Under the pieces are notes generated by a model, which searched no databases, had not been told where the DNA came from, and saw nothing but the letters and a program-made list of their open reading frames with translations. From contig LJCV01000044.1 in the NCBI GenBank assembly GCA_001298575.1, positions 1 to 64,000 on the forward strand: DNA of 64,000 nt, read 5' to 3'. The DNA is from Actinobacteria bacterium OK074. GTDB lineage: Bacteria > Actinomycetota > Actinomycetes > Streptomycetales > Streptomycetaceae. Position numbers and translations under genes: made by a program. Each line of letters begins with the position of its first letter. Positions within the stretch are counted from its first letter, which is position 1. Below, piece by piece: positions 26,451-34,415 of the stretch.

Positions 26451-27406
26451 TTGGCTGCCTCCTTGCTGCGGTGGGCGGCCATGCGTTCCGCGGTGCGCAG
26501 CGCGGCCGAGGTCATGATGTCGAGGTTGCCGGCGTAGGCGGGCAGGTAGTGCGCGGCGCCCTCGACCTCCAGGAAGACCGAGACCTTCACGGCGTCACCG
26601 GCGCCGGGGGCGAGGGTGCGCAGCGGGTCGTCGGCGGCGACCCGCTCGAACTGGACCTTCTGCTTGAGCCGGTAGCCGGGCACATACGCCTGGACCCGCC
26701 CGACCATCTCCTCGACCGAGGCGGTCACCGCGGCGTCGTCGCACGCGCCGACCAGGCAGTGCACGGTGTCCCGCATGATCAGCGGGGGCTCGGCCGGGTT
26801 GAGGACGATGATCGCCTTGCCGCGGGCGGCGCCGCCGACCTTCGCGATGGCCGCGGAGGTGGTCTCGGTGAACTCGTCGATGTTGGCGCGGGTGCCGGGT
26901 CCGGCCGAGCGCGAGGCGATCGAGGCGACGATCTCGCCGTAGTGCACGGGCGTGACCGCGGCGACGGCCGCCACGACGGGGATGGTGGCCTGGCCGCCGC
27001 AGGTGACCATGTTGACGTTGTCGGCGTCCAGGTGCGCGTCGCCGTTGACCGGGGGCACCACGTACGGGCCCAGGGCGGCCGGGGTCAGGTCGATCACCGT
27101 ACGGCCGGCGGCGCGCAGCACCTCGTCGTGGCGGCGGTGGGCACCGGCGGAGGTGGCGTCGAAGACGATGCGGACGTCGGCGAACTCGTCGAGCCGCAGC
27201 AGCCCGTCGACGCCCTCGTGGGTGGTGGCCACCTTCAGGCGACGGGCGCGGGCGAGGCCGTCGGACTCCGGGTCGATGCCGACCATGGCCGCCATCTCCA
27301 GCGACTCCGACAGCCGCAGGACCTTGATCATCAGGTCGGTGCCGATGTTGCCGGACCCGATGACGGCGACCTTGGTGCGGCCGGGGGCTCGGGGCGTGGT
27401 GCTCAT
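26447..27406 (-). CDS. Acetaldehyde dehydrogenase (acetylating)
   Basis: A 319-aa NAD- and CoA-dependent enzyme converting acetaldehyde to acetyl-CoA, partner of the aldolase (DmpF/MhpF/HsaG group). The Rossmann motif is [30 protein letters not shown] holds the catalytic Cys. The ATG at 27406 lacks a close ribosome site; the only strong one serves a 5-codon ORF whose TGA overlaps this ATG, suggesting coupled initiation. Two GTTCC-N7-GGAAC palindromes lie further upstream and probably control this pair. Confidence 0.94.
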   Translation of the reverse strand: MSTTPRAPGRTKVAVIGSGNIGTDLMIKVLRLSESLEMAAMVGIDPESDGLARARRLKVATTHEGVDGLLRLDEFADVRIVFDATSAGAHRRHDEVLRAAGRTVIDLTPAALGPYVVPPVNGDAHLDADNVNMVTCGGQATIPVVAAVAAVTPVHYGEIVASIASRSAGPGTRANIDEFTETTSAAIAKVGGAARGKAIIVLNPAEPPLIMRDTVHCLVGACDDAAVTASVEEMVGRVQAYVPGYRLKQKVQFERVAADDPLRTLAPGAGDAVKVSVFLEVEGAAHYLPAYAGNLDIMTSAALRTAERMAAHRSKEAAK

Positions 27407-27420
27407 ACGGCTGCTCGCAT
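27403..27420 (-). CDS. Five-codon leader ORF coupled to the acetaldehyde dehydrogenase gene
   Basis: ATG CGA GCA GCC GTA TGA with a perfect AGGAGG 7 nt before its ATG. The final A and TG overlap the ATG of the dehydrogenase (ATGA), which is out of frame and about 20 nt from that ribosome site. Ribosomes would terminate and restart on the dehydrogenase. It may be a real mini-ORF or just a fortuitous ATG. Confidence 0.4.
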
Positions 27421-27503
27421 GGGAAGACCTCCTGCGCTGGGCAGTTCGGGAGACGGAACGTGGAACTACGTATAGGCGCGAGGCCGACGGTCCGGCAAAG
27501 TTC

Positions 27504-27520
27504 GTTCCATCGCACGGAAC
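27504..27520. promoter_or_regulatory. Operator-like palindrome 1 (GTTCC-N7-GGAAC)
   Basis: GTTCC-ATCGCAC-GGAAC, about 100 bp upstream of the acetaldehyde dehydrogenase start. An identical architecture occurs 84 bp away. Such GTTCC...GGAAC palindromes resemble the sites of IclR-type catabolic regulators in actinobacteria. A looser GTTC-N8-GAAC copy is at 27444-27459. No IclR gene lies in the window. Confidence 0.6.
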
Positions 27521-27587
27521 AACGACGGTGTGGTGTAGCGGGTGGGGCAACGCATACCGGTCGTCGCACTCGCCTTGCCAGAGATTT

Positions 27588-27604
27588 GTTCCGCCTGACG
27601 GAAC
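27588..27604. promoter_or_regulatory. Operator-like palindrome 2 (GTTCC-N7-GGAAC)
   Basis: GTTCC-GCCTGAC-GGAAC, a better palindrome than its partner because the inner bases also pair (GTTCCG-N5-CGGAAC). Its last base touches the stop codon of the MFS gene. Centre-to-centre distance to the first site is 84 bp, eight helical turns. Confidence 0.6.
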
Positions 27605-28869
27605 TAACGCGGCTCGGCACCCTCCGGAAGGGCGGCCTCTTCGCTCTCGTTCGGGGGCGCGCTCTCGCGGCGCGGGAGCAGCAGCGGGGTGGCCAGGAGG
27701 AGGATTCCGGCGACGGCTATCGCGGTGCGGGGGCCGGTGACGGCGCCGAGCAGGCCCCACAGGGCGGTCAGGATCGCGATGGCGGCGCTGGTGCTGATCG
27801 ACCAGGCGGTCAGGGTGCGGGCGACCCGGTCGGGGGCGGTGTGCTGTAGCCGGCTGGTGGCCAGCAGGGGGTTGAAGACGCCGATGCAGGTCACCAGGCC
27901 GAGTTGGACGGCGGTGACGAGGAGCATCCCGGCCGCTCCGGGCGGGACGAACGCCAGTCCGACCGGCCAGCAGGCGCGCAGCACCCCGGCGGTGAGCATC
28001 ACCCTGTGCTGTCCGAACCGGGCCGCGAGCGGGCGGGCGAGGCGTGAGCCGACGAAGCCGCCGGCGCCGGAGGAGGCCGCGAGCGCGAGCGCGTACTGCC
28101 AGGGCGCGAATCCGAGGCGGCCCAGCAGGAGTACGGCGAGCAGCGGTTCGGCGGCCATGATCAGGCCGTTGACCACCATCGCGTTGAAAAGCAGCGGGCG
28201 CAGGGTGGGGTGGGCCAGGATGTAGCGCCATCCGGCGAGCAGGTCGCCCGCCCGCAGCCGCAGTGCGCCGCTGCGCCCGGGGCGCGGTTCCGTCCCGCCG
28301 ATGGCGCGGATGCCGAAGGCCGAGAGCAGATAGCTCACCGCGTCGGCCACCACCGTCGTCACCGGGCCGAACAGCCCGATCGCGGCCCCGCCGAGCGGAG
28401 GTCCGAGCATCGTCGACGTCCACATCGTCGACTCGAACCGGCTGTTGGCGACGAGCAGGTCCGCCGGGGGCAGGAGCGTCTTCAGATACGCGCCACTGGC
28501 CGCGTTGAAGGCGATGTTGGCCGCGGCCACGACGATCGACACAACGAGGAGTTGGGCGAAACCGAGCAGCCCGAACGCGAACGCGACGGGGATGCTCAGC
28601 AGCGCCGCGAACCGGGTCAGGTCCATCGCCACCATGACCGGCCGCTTGCGGCGGAACTCCACCCACGGGCCGAGCGGCAGCGCCACCACGGCGCCCACGG
28701 CCCGTCCCGAGGCGGCCAGCGCCGCCACCTGGGTCGGCCCGGAGTGCAGCACGAGCACCGCGAGCACGGAGAACGCGCCGAACCCGAGCCCGGTGCCGTA
28801 CGAGCTGACGGCATACGCCGCCCACAGCCATCCGAACCGGCGCCCCAGCGCCCGCCGCCTGCCCGGCAT
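27604..28869 (-). CDS. MFS transporter
   Basis: A 421-aa membrane protein with about 12 hydrophobic helices and many small-residue stretches, of the MFS_3-like efflux group ([28 protein letters not shown] at the N-terminus). ATG 28869 is preferred to the upstream in-frame start at 28968 because GGAGAGG lies near it and the family N-terminus begins there. Transcribed divergently from a LysR gene, which probably controls it. Substrate unknown. The C-terminal tail is acidic. Confidence 0.88.
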   Translation of the reverse strand: MPGRRRALGRRFGWLWAAYAVSSYGTGLGFGAFSVLAVLVLHSGPTQVAALAASGRAVGAVVALPLGPWVEFRRKRPVMVAMDLTRFAALLSIPVAFAFGLLGFAQLLVVSIVVAAANIAFNAASGAYLKTLLPPADLLVANSRFESTMWTSTMLGPPLGGAAIGLFGPVTTVVADAVSYLLSAFGIRAIGGTEPRPGRSGALRLRAGDLLAGWRYILAHPTLRPLLFNAMVVNGLIMAAEPLLAVLLLGRLGFAPWQYALALAASSGAGGFVGSRLARPLAARFGQHRVMLTAGVLRACWPVGLAFVPPGAAGMLLVTAVQLGLVTCIGVFNPLLATSRLQHTAPDRVARTLTAWSISTSAAIAILTALWGLLGAVTGPRTAIAVAGILLLATPLLLPRRESAPPNESEEAALPEGAEPR

Positions 28870-28963
28870 ACCCCACACACCTCTCCGACCGACCGCACAC
28901 ACCGACCACCGGCATCCAAGCGAGGAGCGGCGGGCGAGATCAAACAACCGATCGGGCCGGGGC

Positions 28964-28980
28964 CACAACCAATCGTTGTG
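28964..28980. promoter_or_regulatory. Inverted repeat in LysR/MFS intergenic region
   Basis: CACAAC-CAATC-GTTGTG, perfect 6-bp arms with a 5-nt spacer, ends 8 bp before the LysR ATG. LysR proteins usually bind an interrupted dyad in the divergent promoter, so this is a fair candidate for the autoregulatory site. Confidence 0.55.
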
Positions 28981-28988
28981 CGCATACG

Positions 28989-29924
28989 ATGCCGGGCGTG
29001 GACATCGATGCCGTGCGCACCTTCGTGGCCGCCGCGGACGCGGGGCGGTTCCAGGACGCCGCCGCCGAATTGTCGGTCACCCAGCAGGCCGTCTCCAAAC
29101 GCGTCGCCACGCTGGAGAAGCTCCTCGGCGTACGGCTGTTCACCCGCACCCCGCGCGGCGCGAAGCTCACCGTCGACGGGCAGGCGTTCCTGCCGCACGC
29201 CCGCGATCTCCTGCGGGCCGAGGCGCGGGCCCTCGCCGCCGTCCGTCCTGGCCGCCGCGCGCTGCGCGTCGACGTGATCGGCCGACGGCTGGGCCCGGCC
29301 GCCTTGCTGGGCGACTTCCGTCGCGCGCACCCCGAGGCCGAACTCGACGTCGTGACCCTCGTCGACGCCGACTCGGCCGTCGACGCCATCCGCTCCGGCA
29401 CGATCGACGCGTCCTTCCGCGCCGTCACCATGCCGGGCCGGCGACTCCCCGACGACATCGCCACCGCCCGCGCCTACGACGAGCCCGTCCAGCTCCTCAC
29501 CGGCCCGGCCCACGGCCTCGCCGCCGCCCGCGCGGTCACACCCGCCGAGCTGGTCGGCCACCGGATCTGGATGCCGGGCCTGGTTCCCGGCACCGAGTCG
29601 GCCGCCTACTACGCCGATCTCGCCGCGGCGTTCGGGCTCACCATCGAGATCACCGGCCCCGACTTCGGCACCGATCCCCTGCTGGTCACCCTCGCCGGCT
29701 CCCCCTCCCTCGCGACCTTCGTCGCCGAACGGACCCACCTCGTCTGGCCCGCCGACCACGACCTGCGCCGCATCCCCGTACGCGACCCGGCCCCGGTCTA
29801 CCCGCACTCCCTGCTCTGGCACCGCGAGAACCCGCACCCGACGCTCGCGGCACTCCGCGCCCATCTCCACTCGGGACGGCCGGTCCACTCCGGCGGCGGG
29901 ACCTGGACGCCGGGCTGGGCTTAG
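28989..29924 (+). CDS. LysR family transcriptional regulator
   Basis: A 311-aa regulator. The winged helix-turn-helix is DIDAVRTFVAAADAGRFQDAAAELSVTQQAVSKRVATLEKLLG, followed by LFTRTPRGAKLT; the rest is a LysR substrate-binding domain with the effector pocket segment TIDASFRAV. ATG 28989 is used, though GTG 28998 is also possible. It diverges from the MFS exporter gene, the usual LysR layout. Its stop codon lies in the left end of an inverted-repeat element. Confidence 0.92.
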   Translation: MPGVDIDAVRTFVAAADAGRFQDAAAELSVTQQAVSKRVATLEKLLGVRLFTRTPRGAKLTVDGQAFLPHARDLLRAEARALAAVRPGRRALRVDVIGRRLGPAALLGDFRRAHPEAELDVVTLVDADSAVDAIRSGTIDASFRAVTMPGRRLPDDIATARAYDEPVQLLTGPAHGLAAARAVTPAELVGHRIWMPGLVPGTESAAYYADLAAAFGLTIEITGPDFGTDPLLVTLAGSPSLATFVAERTHLVWPADHDLRRIPVRDPAPVYPHSLLWHRENPHPTLAALRAHLHSGRPVHSGGGTWTPGWA

Positions 29925-30139
29925 GGCCTGTCCGGCGGATCATGCCGCAGACGCGGGGTCTGGCACGCACTCCCCCACTGCCTTAAGGGCGTGGGGGGAC
30001 CCCCAGCGGCGTTGTCGTCGGTCAACGACGCTCCGCGTCGCCTCCCTCCTCCGCCTTGCAGCTGCACGCACCAGACCCCGCTCACCTCTTGCTCCAAGGC
30101 GCCCTTGCATCCCTGCGACCTGATCCGCCGGACAGGCCC
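29924..30139. mobile_element. 216-bp MITE-like element with 19-bp terminal inverted repeats
   Basis: The ends are perfect inverted repeats, GGGCCTGTCCGGCGGATCA at 29924-29942 and its exact reverse complement at 30121-30139. Subterminal segments also pair (GGGGTCTGG near 29957 and CCAGACCCC near 30071), so the whole unit can fold. It has no coding capacity. Elements with these ends recur in Streptomyces genomes as non-autonomous repeats, to my knowledge. The left end starts on the last base of the LysR stop codon; no clear target duplication is visible. Confidence 0.75.
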
Positions 30140-30173
30140 AAGGCCACCGCGTTGTCGGTGCCGGGTGGCATGC

Positions 30174-31160
30174 TCAGCCGTGCAGGGCCCGGTAGGCCGC
30201 GACCGCGCCGGGGTGCAGGGGAATGCTGCCCGTGCCGATCAGGCTGCGGACGTCCAGGAACTGGGTGCCGACCGCGTTGTCGGGCACGAGCGCGGTCGCG
30301 CGCAGGACCAGCAGGCGGGTGAGCGCCTCGGCGACGCCGGGGTCGAGGTCGGGGCGGCAGACCAGCAGGTTGGACACGCCGATGGTGGCGACGCCGTCCG
30401 ACCTGCGGTACGCGCTCTGCGGCAGGGACACCTGTTCCAGGCCGGACCCGGCCAGCCCGTCGCGTCCGCCGAGCCCGGGCAGCAGTCCGGCCAACGGCAG
30501 GAACCGCAGGCCGGGGTGCTTGTCGAGGTCGGACAGCACCGGCAGCGGCACTCCGCCCGCGACGAGCAGGGCATCGACCGAGCCCGCCCGTACGGCGTCG
30601 GCCGCGGCGGCCAGCGGCAGATGGCGTACGGGGACGTCGGTGCCGGGCGACAGCCCCGCGGCGTGCAGGATGCGTTCGCCGAGGACGGCCGCGCCCGATC
30701 CGGCCGCGCCGAGCGAGACGGGGTGTCCGGCCAGGTCGGACACGGCGTGCACGGACGAGTCGGCGCGGACGGCGAACTGGAGGTAGGTCTCGTAGACCCG
30801 GCCGATCGCGCGCAGCGGCACCGGGCGCGGGAAGAGGGTGGTGCCCTGGGCGGCCCGCGCGGTGTCGGTGAGGACGAGCGCGAGGTCCGCCCGGTGGTCG
30901 CGCAGCAGCTCGATGTTGGTGACGCTGCCCGGGGTGGTGCGGACCCGGCAGCTCAGCCGGGGGTACGCCGCTTCGAGTTCGGTGGCGAGGAGGTGGCCGA
31001 AGGCGGCGTAGAACGCGGTCGGTTCGCCGGTCGCGACGCGCAGGACACCGCTCGGCCAGGGCCGCTGCCGGGATCCGTCGCCGGTGAGCGCGCCGCCGAG
31101 GACGGCGACGGCAGCTGTCCCGAGGGCGGCACGCAGGGCCGTACGGCGGTGGGTGGTCAC
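30174..31160 (-). CDS. TAXI-family periplasmic-type binding protein
   Basis: A 328-aa solute-binding protein of the TAXI (TRAP-associated extracytoplasmic immunogenic) family. The N-terminus HRRTALRAALGTAAVAVLGGALTG looks like a twin-arginine or Sec signal. Family segments include RVATGEPTAFYAAFGHLLATEL, GSVTNIELL and GSGAAVLGERIL. The GTG start overlaps the histidine kinase stop by 4 nt. No TRAP permease (DctQ/DctM) is encoded nearby, so it likely presents a ligand to the kinase rather than feeding a transporter; that role is inferred. Confidence 0.86.
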   Translation of the reverse strand: MTTHRRTALRAALGTAAVAVLGGALTGDGSRQRPWPSGVLRVATGEPTAFYAAFGHLLATELEAAYPRLSCRVRTTPGSVTNIELLRDHRADLALVLTDTARAAQGTTLFPRPVPLRAIGRVYETYLQFAVRADSSVHAVSDLAGHPVSLGAAGSGAAVLGERILHAAGLSPGTDVPVRHLPLAAAADAVRAGSVDALLVAGGVPLPVLSDLDKHPGLRFLPLAGLLPGLGGRDGLAGSGLEQVSLPQSAYRRSDGVATIGVSNLLVCRPDLDPGVAEALTRLLVLRATALVPDNAVGTQFLDVRSLIGTGSIPLHPGAVAAYRALHG

Positions 31161-32566
31161 GGCGCACCCCGCTCGACGCGATCGGCACCCGGCACGACCG
31201 CCCTGGCCCGCAGCCCGCGCGGGCTCGCCGCGCCCAGCTCCAGTCGGCCGCCCCGGCCCGCCAGCAGTTGTTCGGCGATGGCCAGCCCCAGTCCCGTACC
31301 CGCCGTTCCGTTCTGGCGGCCGGAGCGCCAGAACCTCGTGGTGGCCAGGGCGAGTTCGTCCGTGGTCAGGCCCGGGCCGTCGTCCGTCACCGTGAGGACG
31401 GCGCATCGGCCTTCGGCGGTGCAGCGTAGGGAGATCGCGGCGCCGCGGCCCGCGTACTTGATGGCGTTGTCGAGGAGGATGTCCGTGATCTGGGCGAGTT
31501 CGTGGTCCGTGCAGGCGGCCGGGACCGGCGTCTCGGGCACCCGGAGGGTCAGGCGGGCTCCGGCGCGGTGGGCGACCGGCTCCCAGAGGCGGTGCTGGGC
31601 GGCCGCGACCGCCGTCGCGTCGCAGTGGGCGCCGGAGCCGTCGGTCACCGTCAGTTCGCCGGCCCGGTGTTCCGCCGTGGCGAGGGCCAGCAGGTCGTCG
31701 AGGAGAGTCTCCAGACGGTCGAGTTCGGTGGTGACCCCGGTGTAGGTGCGGTCGGCGGACGGCAGCAGGTGGGTGTGCAGTGCGTCGACGCGCAGCCGGA
31801 GCGCGGCCATGGGGTTGCGCATCTGGTGCGAGGTGTCGGCGACGAGCCGGCGCTGCTGTTCGAGCGCCGCCGTGACCGTACGAGCCATGCGGTTGAAGCC
31901 GGTCGCGAGCTGGCGCAGTTCCGGCGGGCCACCGGCGCGCGTCTGTTCCGGCGGGAGTCCGGCCGCGAGCTGGCCGACCGCGCGGTCGAGGCGGCGCAGC
32001 GGGCTGACCACCCACCCCGTCGCGGCCCGGGCCAGGACCGTGCAGGCGACGGCGACCAGCGCCGTGCCGGCCAGGACCAGGGCCCAGCGCCGGGTGATGT
32101 CCTCCGCCGCGGTCCCCACCGAGGCCCGCAGCACGACGGCGCCGGAGACCCGGGTCCCGGTGCCCGCGGGTTCGGCGAACATCCGGTACCCCCGTGACCA
32201 GGGGCGCAGCGAGCCCGTCGGGTGCGCGGTCTGGTTGCGCAGGGCCGCGTCGAGCAGCTGGGCGACGGCGGGGTCGGCGGCCCGCAGACCGCCGGTCTGG
32301 ACGACGGGGACGCGGCGGGTGTCGGTGACGACGAGGGGTTCGCCGTAGAGCTGGGTGTAGCGGCGTGCCTCGGCGGTGACGGCGGAGGTGTCGCCGGTCG
32401 CCGCGGCCTGGTCCATCAGGGACGCGAACCGGTCGAGGTCGGCGCTGCGGGCGAGGACGAGCTGCTGGGTGCGGTCGGAGGCGGTGAACAGCAGCAGCGG
32501 TACGGCGAAGGCGGCCACCGCGATCACGACGAACACCAGCAGCACGGCCTGGACCCGGGTGCGCAC
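31157..32566 (-). CDS. Sensor histidine kinase
   Basis: A 469-aa membrane kinase. Two transmembrane helices (about 7-30 and 165-190) flank an extracellular sensor of about 130 residues; a HAMP region follows, then the phosphoacceptor box VADTSHQMRNPMAALRLRVDAL and an ATPase domain with DNAIKYAG (N box), VTDDGPGL (G1) and GTGLGLAI (G2). The H box reads SHQMRNP rather than SHELRTP, as in some actinobacterial TctE-like kinases. GTG 32566 lies 10 bp after the response regulator stop, and its stop overlaps the TAXI gene start. Confidence 0.93.
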   Translation of the reverse strand: MRTRVQAVLLVFVVIAVAAFAVPLLLFTASDRTQQLVLARSADLDRFASLMDQAAATGDTSAVTAEARRYTQLYGEPLVVTDTRRVPVVQTGGLRAADPAVAQLLDAALRNQTAHPTGSLRPWSRGYRMFAEPAGTGTRVSGAVVLRASVGTAAEDITRRWALVLAGTALVAVACTVLARAATGWVVSPLRRLDRAVGQLAAGLPPEQTRAGGPPELRQLATGFNRMARTVTAALEQQRRLVADTSHQMRNPMAALRLRVDALHTHLLPSADRTYTGVTTELDRLETLLDDLLALATAEHRAGELTVTDGSGAHCDATAVAAAQHRLWEPVAHRAGARLTLRVPETPVPAACTDHELAQITDILLDNAIKYAGRGAAISLRCTAEGRCAVLTVTDDGPGLTTDELALATTRFWRSGRQNGTAGTGLGLAIAEQLLAGRGGRLELGAASPRGLRARAVVPGADRVERGAP

Positions 32567-32576
32567 GCGGTTGCCC

Positions 32577-33236
32577 TCAGTCGCCGAAGCGGTAGCCGAA
32601 GCCCCGGATCGTGGTGAGCAGCTCGGGGCGGCGCAGCTTGGCGCGCAGCTGGGTGAGGTGGACGTCCAGGGAGCGGGAGACGGCGTGGTGGGCGTCGCCC
32701 CACACCTCGTCCAGGAGCTGCTCGCGGCTGACGGCCGTGCCGGCCCGCGCGGCCAGTACGGCGAGGATGGCGAACTCCTTGGTGGTCAGCTCGACCTCCG
32801 CGCCGCCGACCCGGACCCGGCGGGCGTCGAGGTCGACCTCGACGTCGGCGGTGCGGACCGTCCCCGCCGCGGGGGCGGTCCTGGCCCTGGCCCGCCGGGT
32901 GACGGCGTCGATGCGGGCGAGGAGTTCGGCGAGGCGTACCGGTTTGACGAGGTAGTCGTCGGCCCCGAGCCGCAGGCCGCGCACGACCGAGCGCTCGTCG
33001 CCGCGTGCGGTGAGCACCACCACCGACAGGTCGCTGACCGCCCGCAGCGAGCGCAGCACGTCCAGGCCGTCGACGTCGGGCAGGCCCAGGTCGAGCAGGA
33101 GCAGGTCGGAGCTGCGGTGGTAGGTCAGCACGTCCCTGCCGTACCGGACCCGCCGGGTGACGTGGCCCTGGTCGTAGAGGACCTCCACGAGCGCCGCGGC
33201 GACCCCGTCGTCGTCCTCGGCCAGCAGTATCTGCAC
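32577..33236 (-). CDS. OmpR-family response regulator
   Basis: A 219-aa regulator. The receiver has the acidic cluster AEDDDG, phosphoacceptor Asp in LLLLDLGLPDVDG, Thr in VVVLTARGD and Lys in DYLVKPVRL. The C-terminal winged helix carries LTTKEFAILAVLA and TTIRGFGYRFGD. It leads the operon RR-HK-TAXI and resembles TctD, which controls tricarboxylate uptake. A GTTA direct repeat with 11-bp period at 33305-33320 upstream may be its own site. Confidence 0.94.
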   Translation of the reverse strand: MQILLAEDDDGVAAALVEVLYDQGHVTRRVRYGRDVLTYHRSSDLLLLDLGLPDVDGLDVLRSLRAVSDLSVVVLTARGDERSVVRGLRLGADDYLVKPVRLAELLARIDAVTRRARARTAPAAGTVRTADVEVDLDARRVRVGGAEVELTTKEFAILAVLAARAGTAVSREQLLDEVWGDAHHAVSRSLDVHLTQLRAKLRRPELLTTIRGFGYRFGD

Positions 33237-33304
33237 CCGTGCCCACCTCCTTCAGCTGCTTCCGTGTCCGAATGTAGACCACGCGGACCGGGGCCCGCCG
33301 GAGT

Positions 33305-33320
33305 GTTAAGGGGAGGTTAG
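33305..33320. promoter_or_regulatory. Direct repeat, candidate response-regulator site
   Basis: GTTAAG at 33305-33310 and GTTAG at 33316-33320 form a direct repeat with an 11-bp period, the usual geometry for OmpR-type dimers. It lies between the divergent response regulator and the amidohydrolase gene, so either could be the target. The rest of the 217-bp gap shows nothing clear. Confidence 0.35.
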
Positions 33321-33453
33321 TTCTGTGTTCGGGTGTCTCGTCCGCCGGTGCGGATCGGGGCCAGGCTGCGGCGACCGGCGGTGACGGACACCGCCGTGAC
33401 GAGAGCCGCAGCAGCGCCGCTGCCCAGGGCAGCCGGTGCGCCGAGGAGTTTCC

Positions 33454-34374
33454 ATGCACCCGATTTCCGCCAAGACCCCCGGCTGGCTGGACTGGTACCG
33501 CGACCCGTCCGAGCCCGCGTTCCGGCTGCCGCCGGGGACCGTCGACACCCACTGCCACGTCTTCGGACCGCAGGCCGACTTCCCCTTCGCGCCGGAGCGG
33601 AAGTACACGCCCTGCGACGGCGGCAAGGCCGACCTCTTCGCGCTGCGCGACCGGCTGGGCGTCGCCCGCAACGTCGTCGTGCAGGCCACCTGTCACGGCG
33701 CGGACAACAGCGCCATGGTCGACGCCGTCAGGTCCTCCGGCGGCCGGGCGCGCGGCATCGCGACCGTGCGTCCGGACATCGGCGAGCACGAGTTGCTCGA
33801 ACTCGACGCGGCGGGCGTGCGCGGAGTGCGCTTCAACTTCGTCCGGCGGCTGGTGGACGCCTCGCCCGCGGACGACCTGAGCACGATCGCGAAGAAGATC
33901 GCCCCGCTGGGCTGGCACGTCGTCCTGTACTTCGAGAGCGCCGACCTGCCCGAACTGGAGGGCTTCTTCGGCTCGTTGCCCGCGCCGCTGGTCGTGGACC
34001 ACATGGGGCGCCCGGACGTGACACGGCCGGTGGGCGGACCCGAGTTCACCCGGTTCCTGCGCTTCGTCGAGGACAACGACGTGTGGGTGAAGGTGACCTG
34101 CCCCGAGCGCCTCAGTGTGACCGGACCCGCCGCCCTGAACGGCGAGCGGCACGCCTACGCCGATGTCGTCCCCTTCGGCCGCCGGGTCGTCGAGGAGTTC
34201 CCCGACCGGGTGCTGTGGGGCACCGACTGGCCGCACCCCAACCTCACCGACCACATGCCCGACGACGGGCTCCTGGTCGACCACGTCCCGCACGTCGCGG
34301 TCACCGCCGAGCAGCGGCACAAGCTGCTCGTCGCCAACCCCATGGCCCTGTACTGGCCCGGCGAACAGCACTGA
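33454..34374 (+). CDS. Amidohydrolase-family lactone hydrolase (PDC-hydrolase/sulfomuconolactonase-like)
   Basis: A 306-aa metal-dependent TIM-barrel hydrolase. The metal-binding DTHCHVFGP motif, PFAPERKYTPCDG, VVVQATCHGADN, DHMGRPD and the late WGTDWPHPN are shared with 2-pyrone-4,6-dicarboxylate hydrolase (LigI) and 4-sulfomuconolactone hydrolase. It should open a lactone ring of an aromatic-acid breakdown product. ATG 33454 is preceded by GAGGAG. The MFS gene 41 bp downstream is the likely uptake partner. The exact lactone is not determined. Confidence 0.82.
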   Translation: MHPISAKTPGWLDWYRDPSEPAFRLPPGTVDTHCHVFGPQADFPFAPERKYTPCDGGKADLFALRDRLGVARNVVVQATCHGADNSAMVDAVRSSGGRARGIATVRPDIGEHELLELDAAGVRGVRFNFVRRLVDASPADDLSTIAKKIAPLGWHVVLYFESADLPELEGFFGSLPAPLVVDHMGRPDVTRPVGGPEFTRFLRFVEDNDVWVKVTCPERLSVTGPAALNGERHAYADVVPFGRRVVEEFPDRVLWGTDWPHPNLTDHMPDDGLLVDHVPHVAVTAEQRHKLLVANPMALYWPGEQH

Positions 34375-34415
34375 CGCCCACCTCCCCTACCCCACTGACC
34401 AGCAAGGGCCGCCTC

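Noticed and set aside
25425..27406. Complete meta-cleavage operon
   Set aside because: Only the last two enzymes are present; no ring-cleavage dioxygenase, hydrolase or 2-oxopentenoate hydratase is adjacent.
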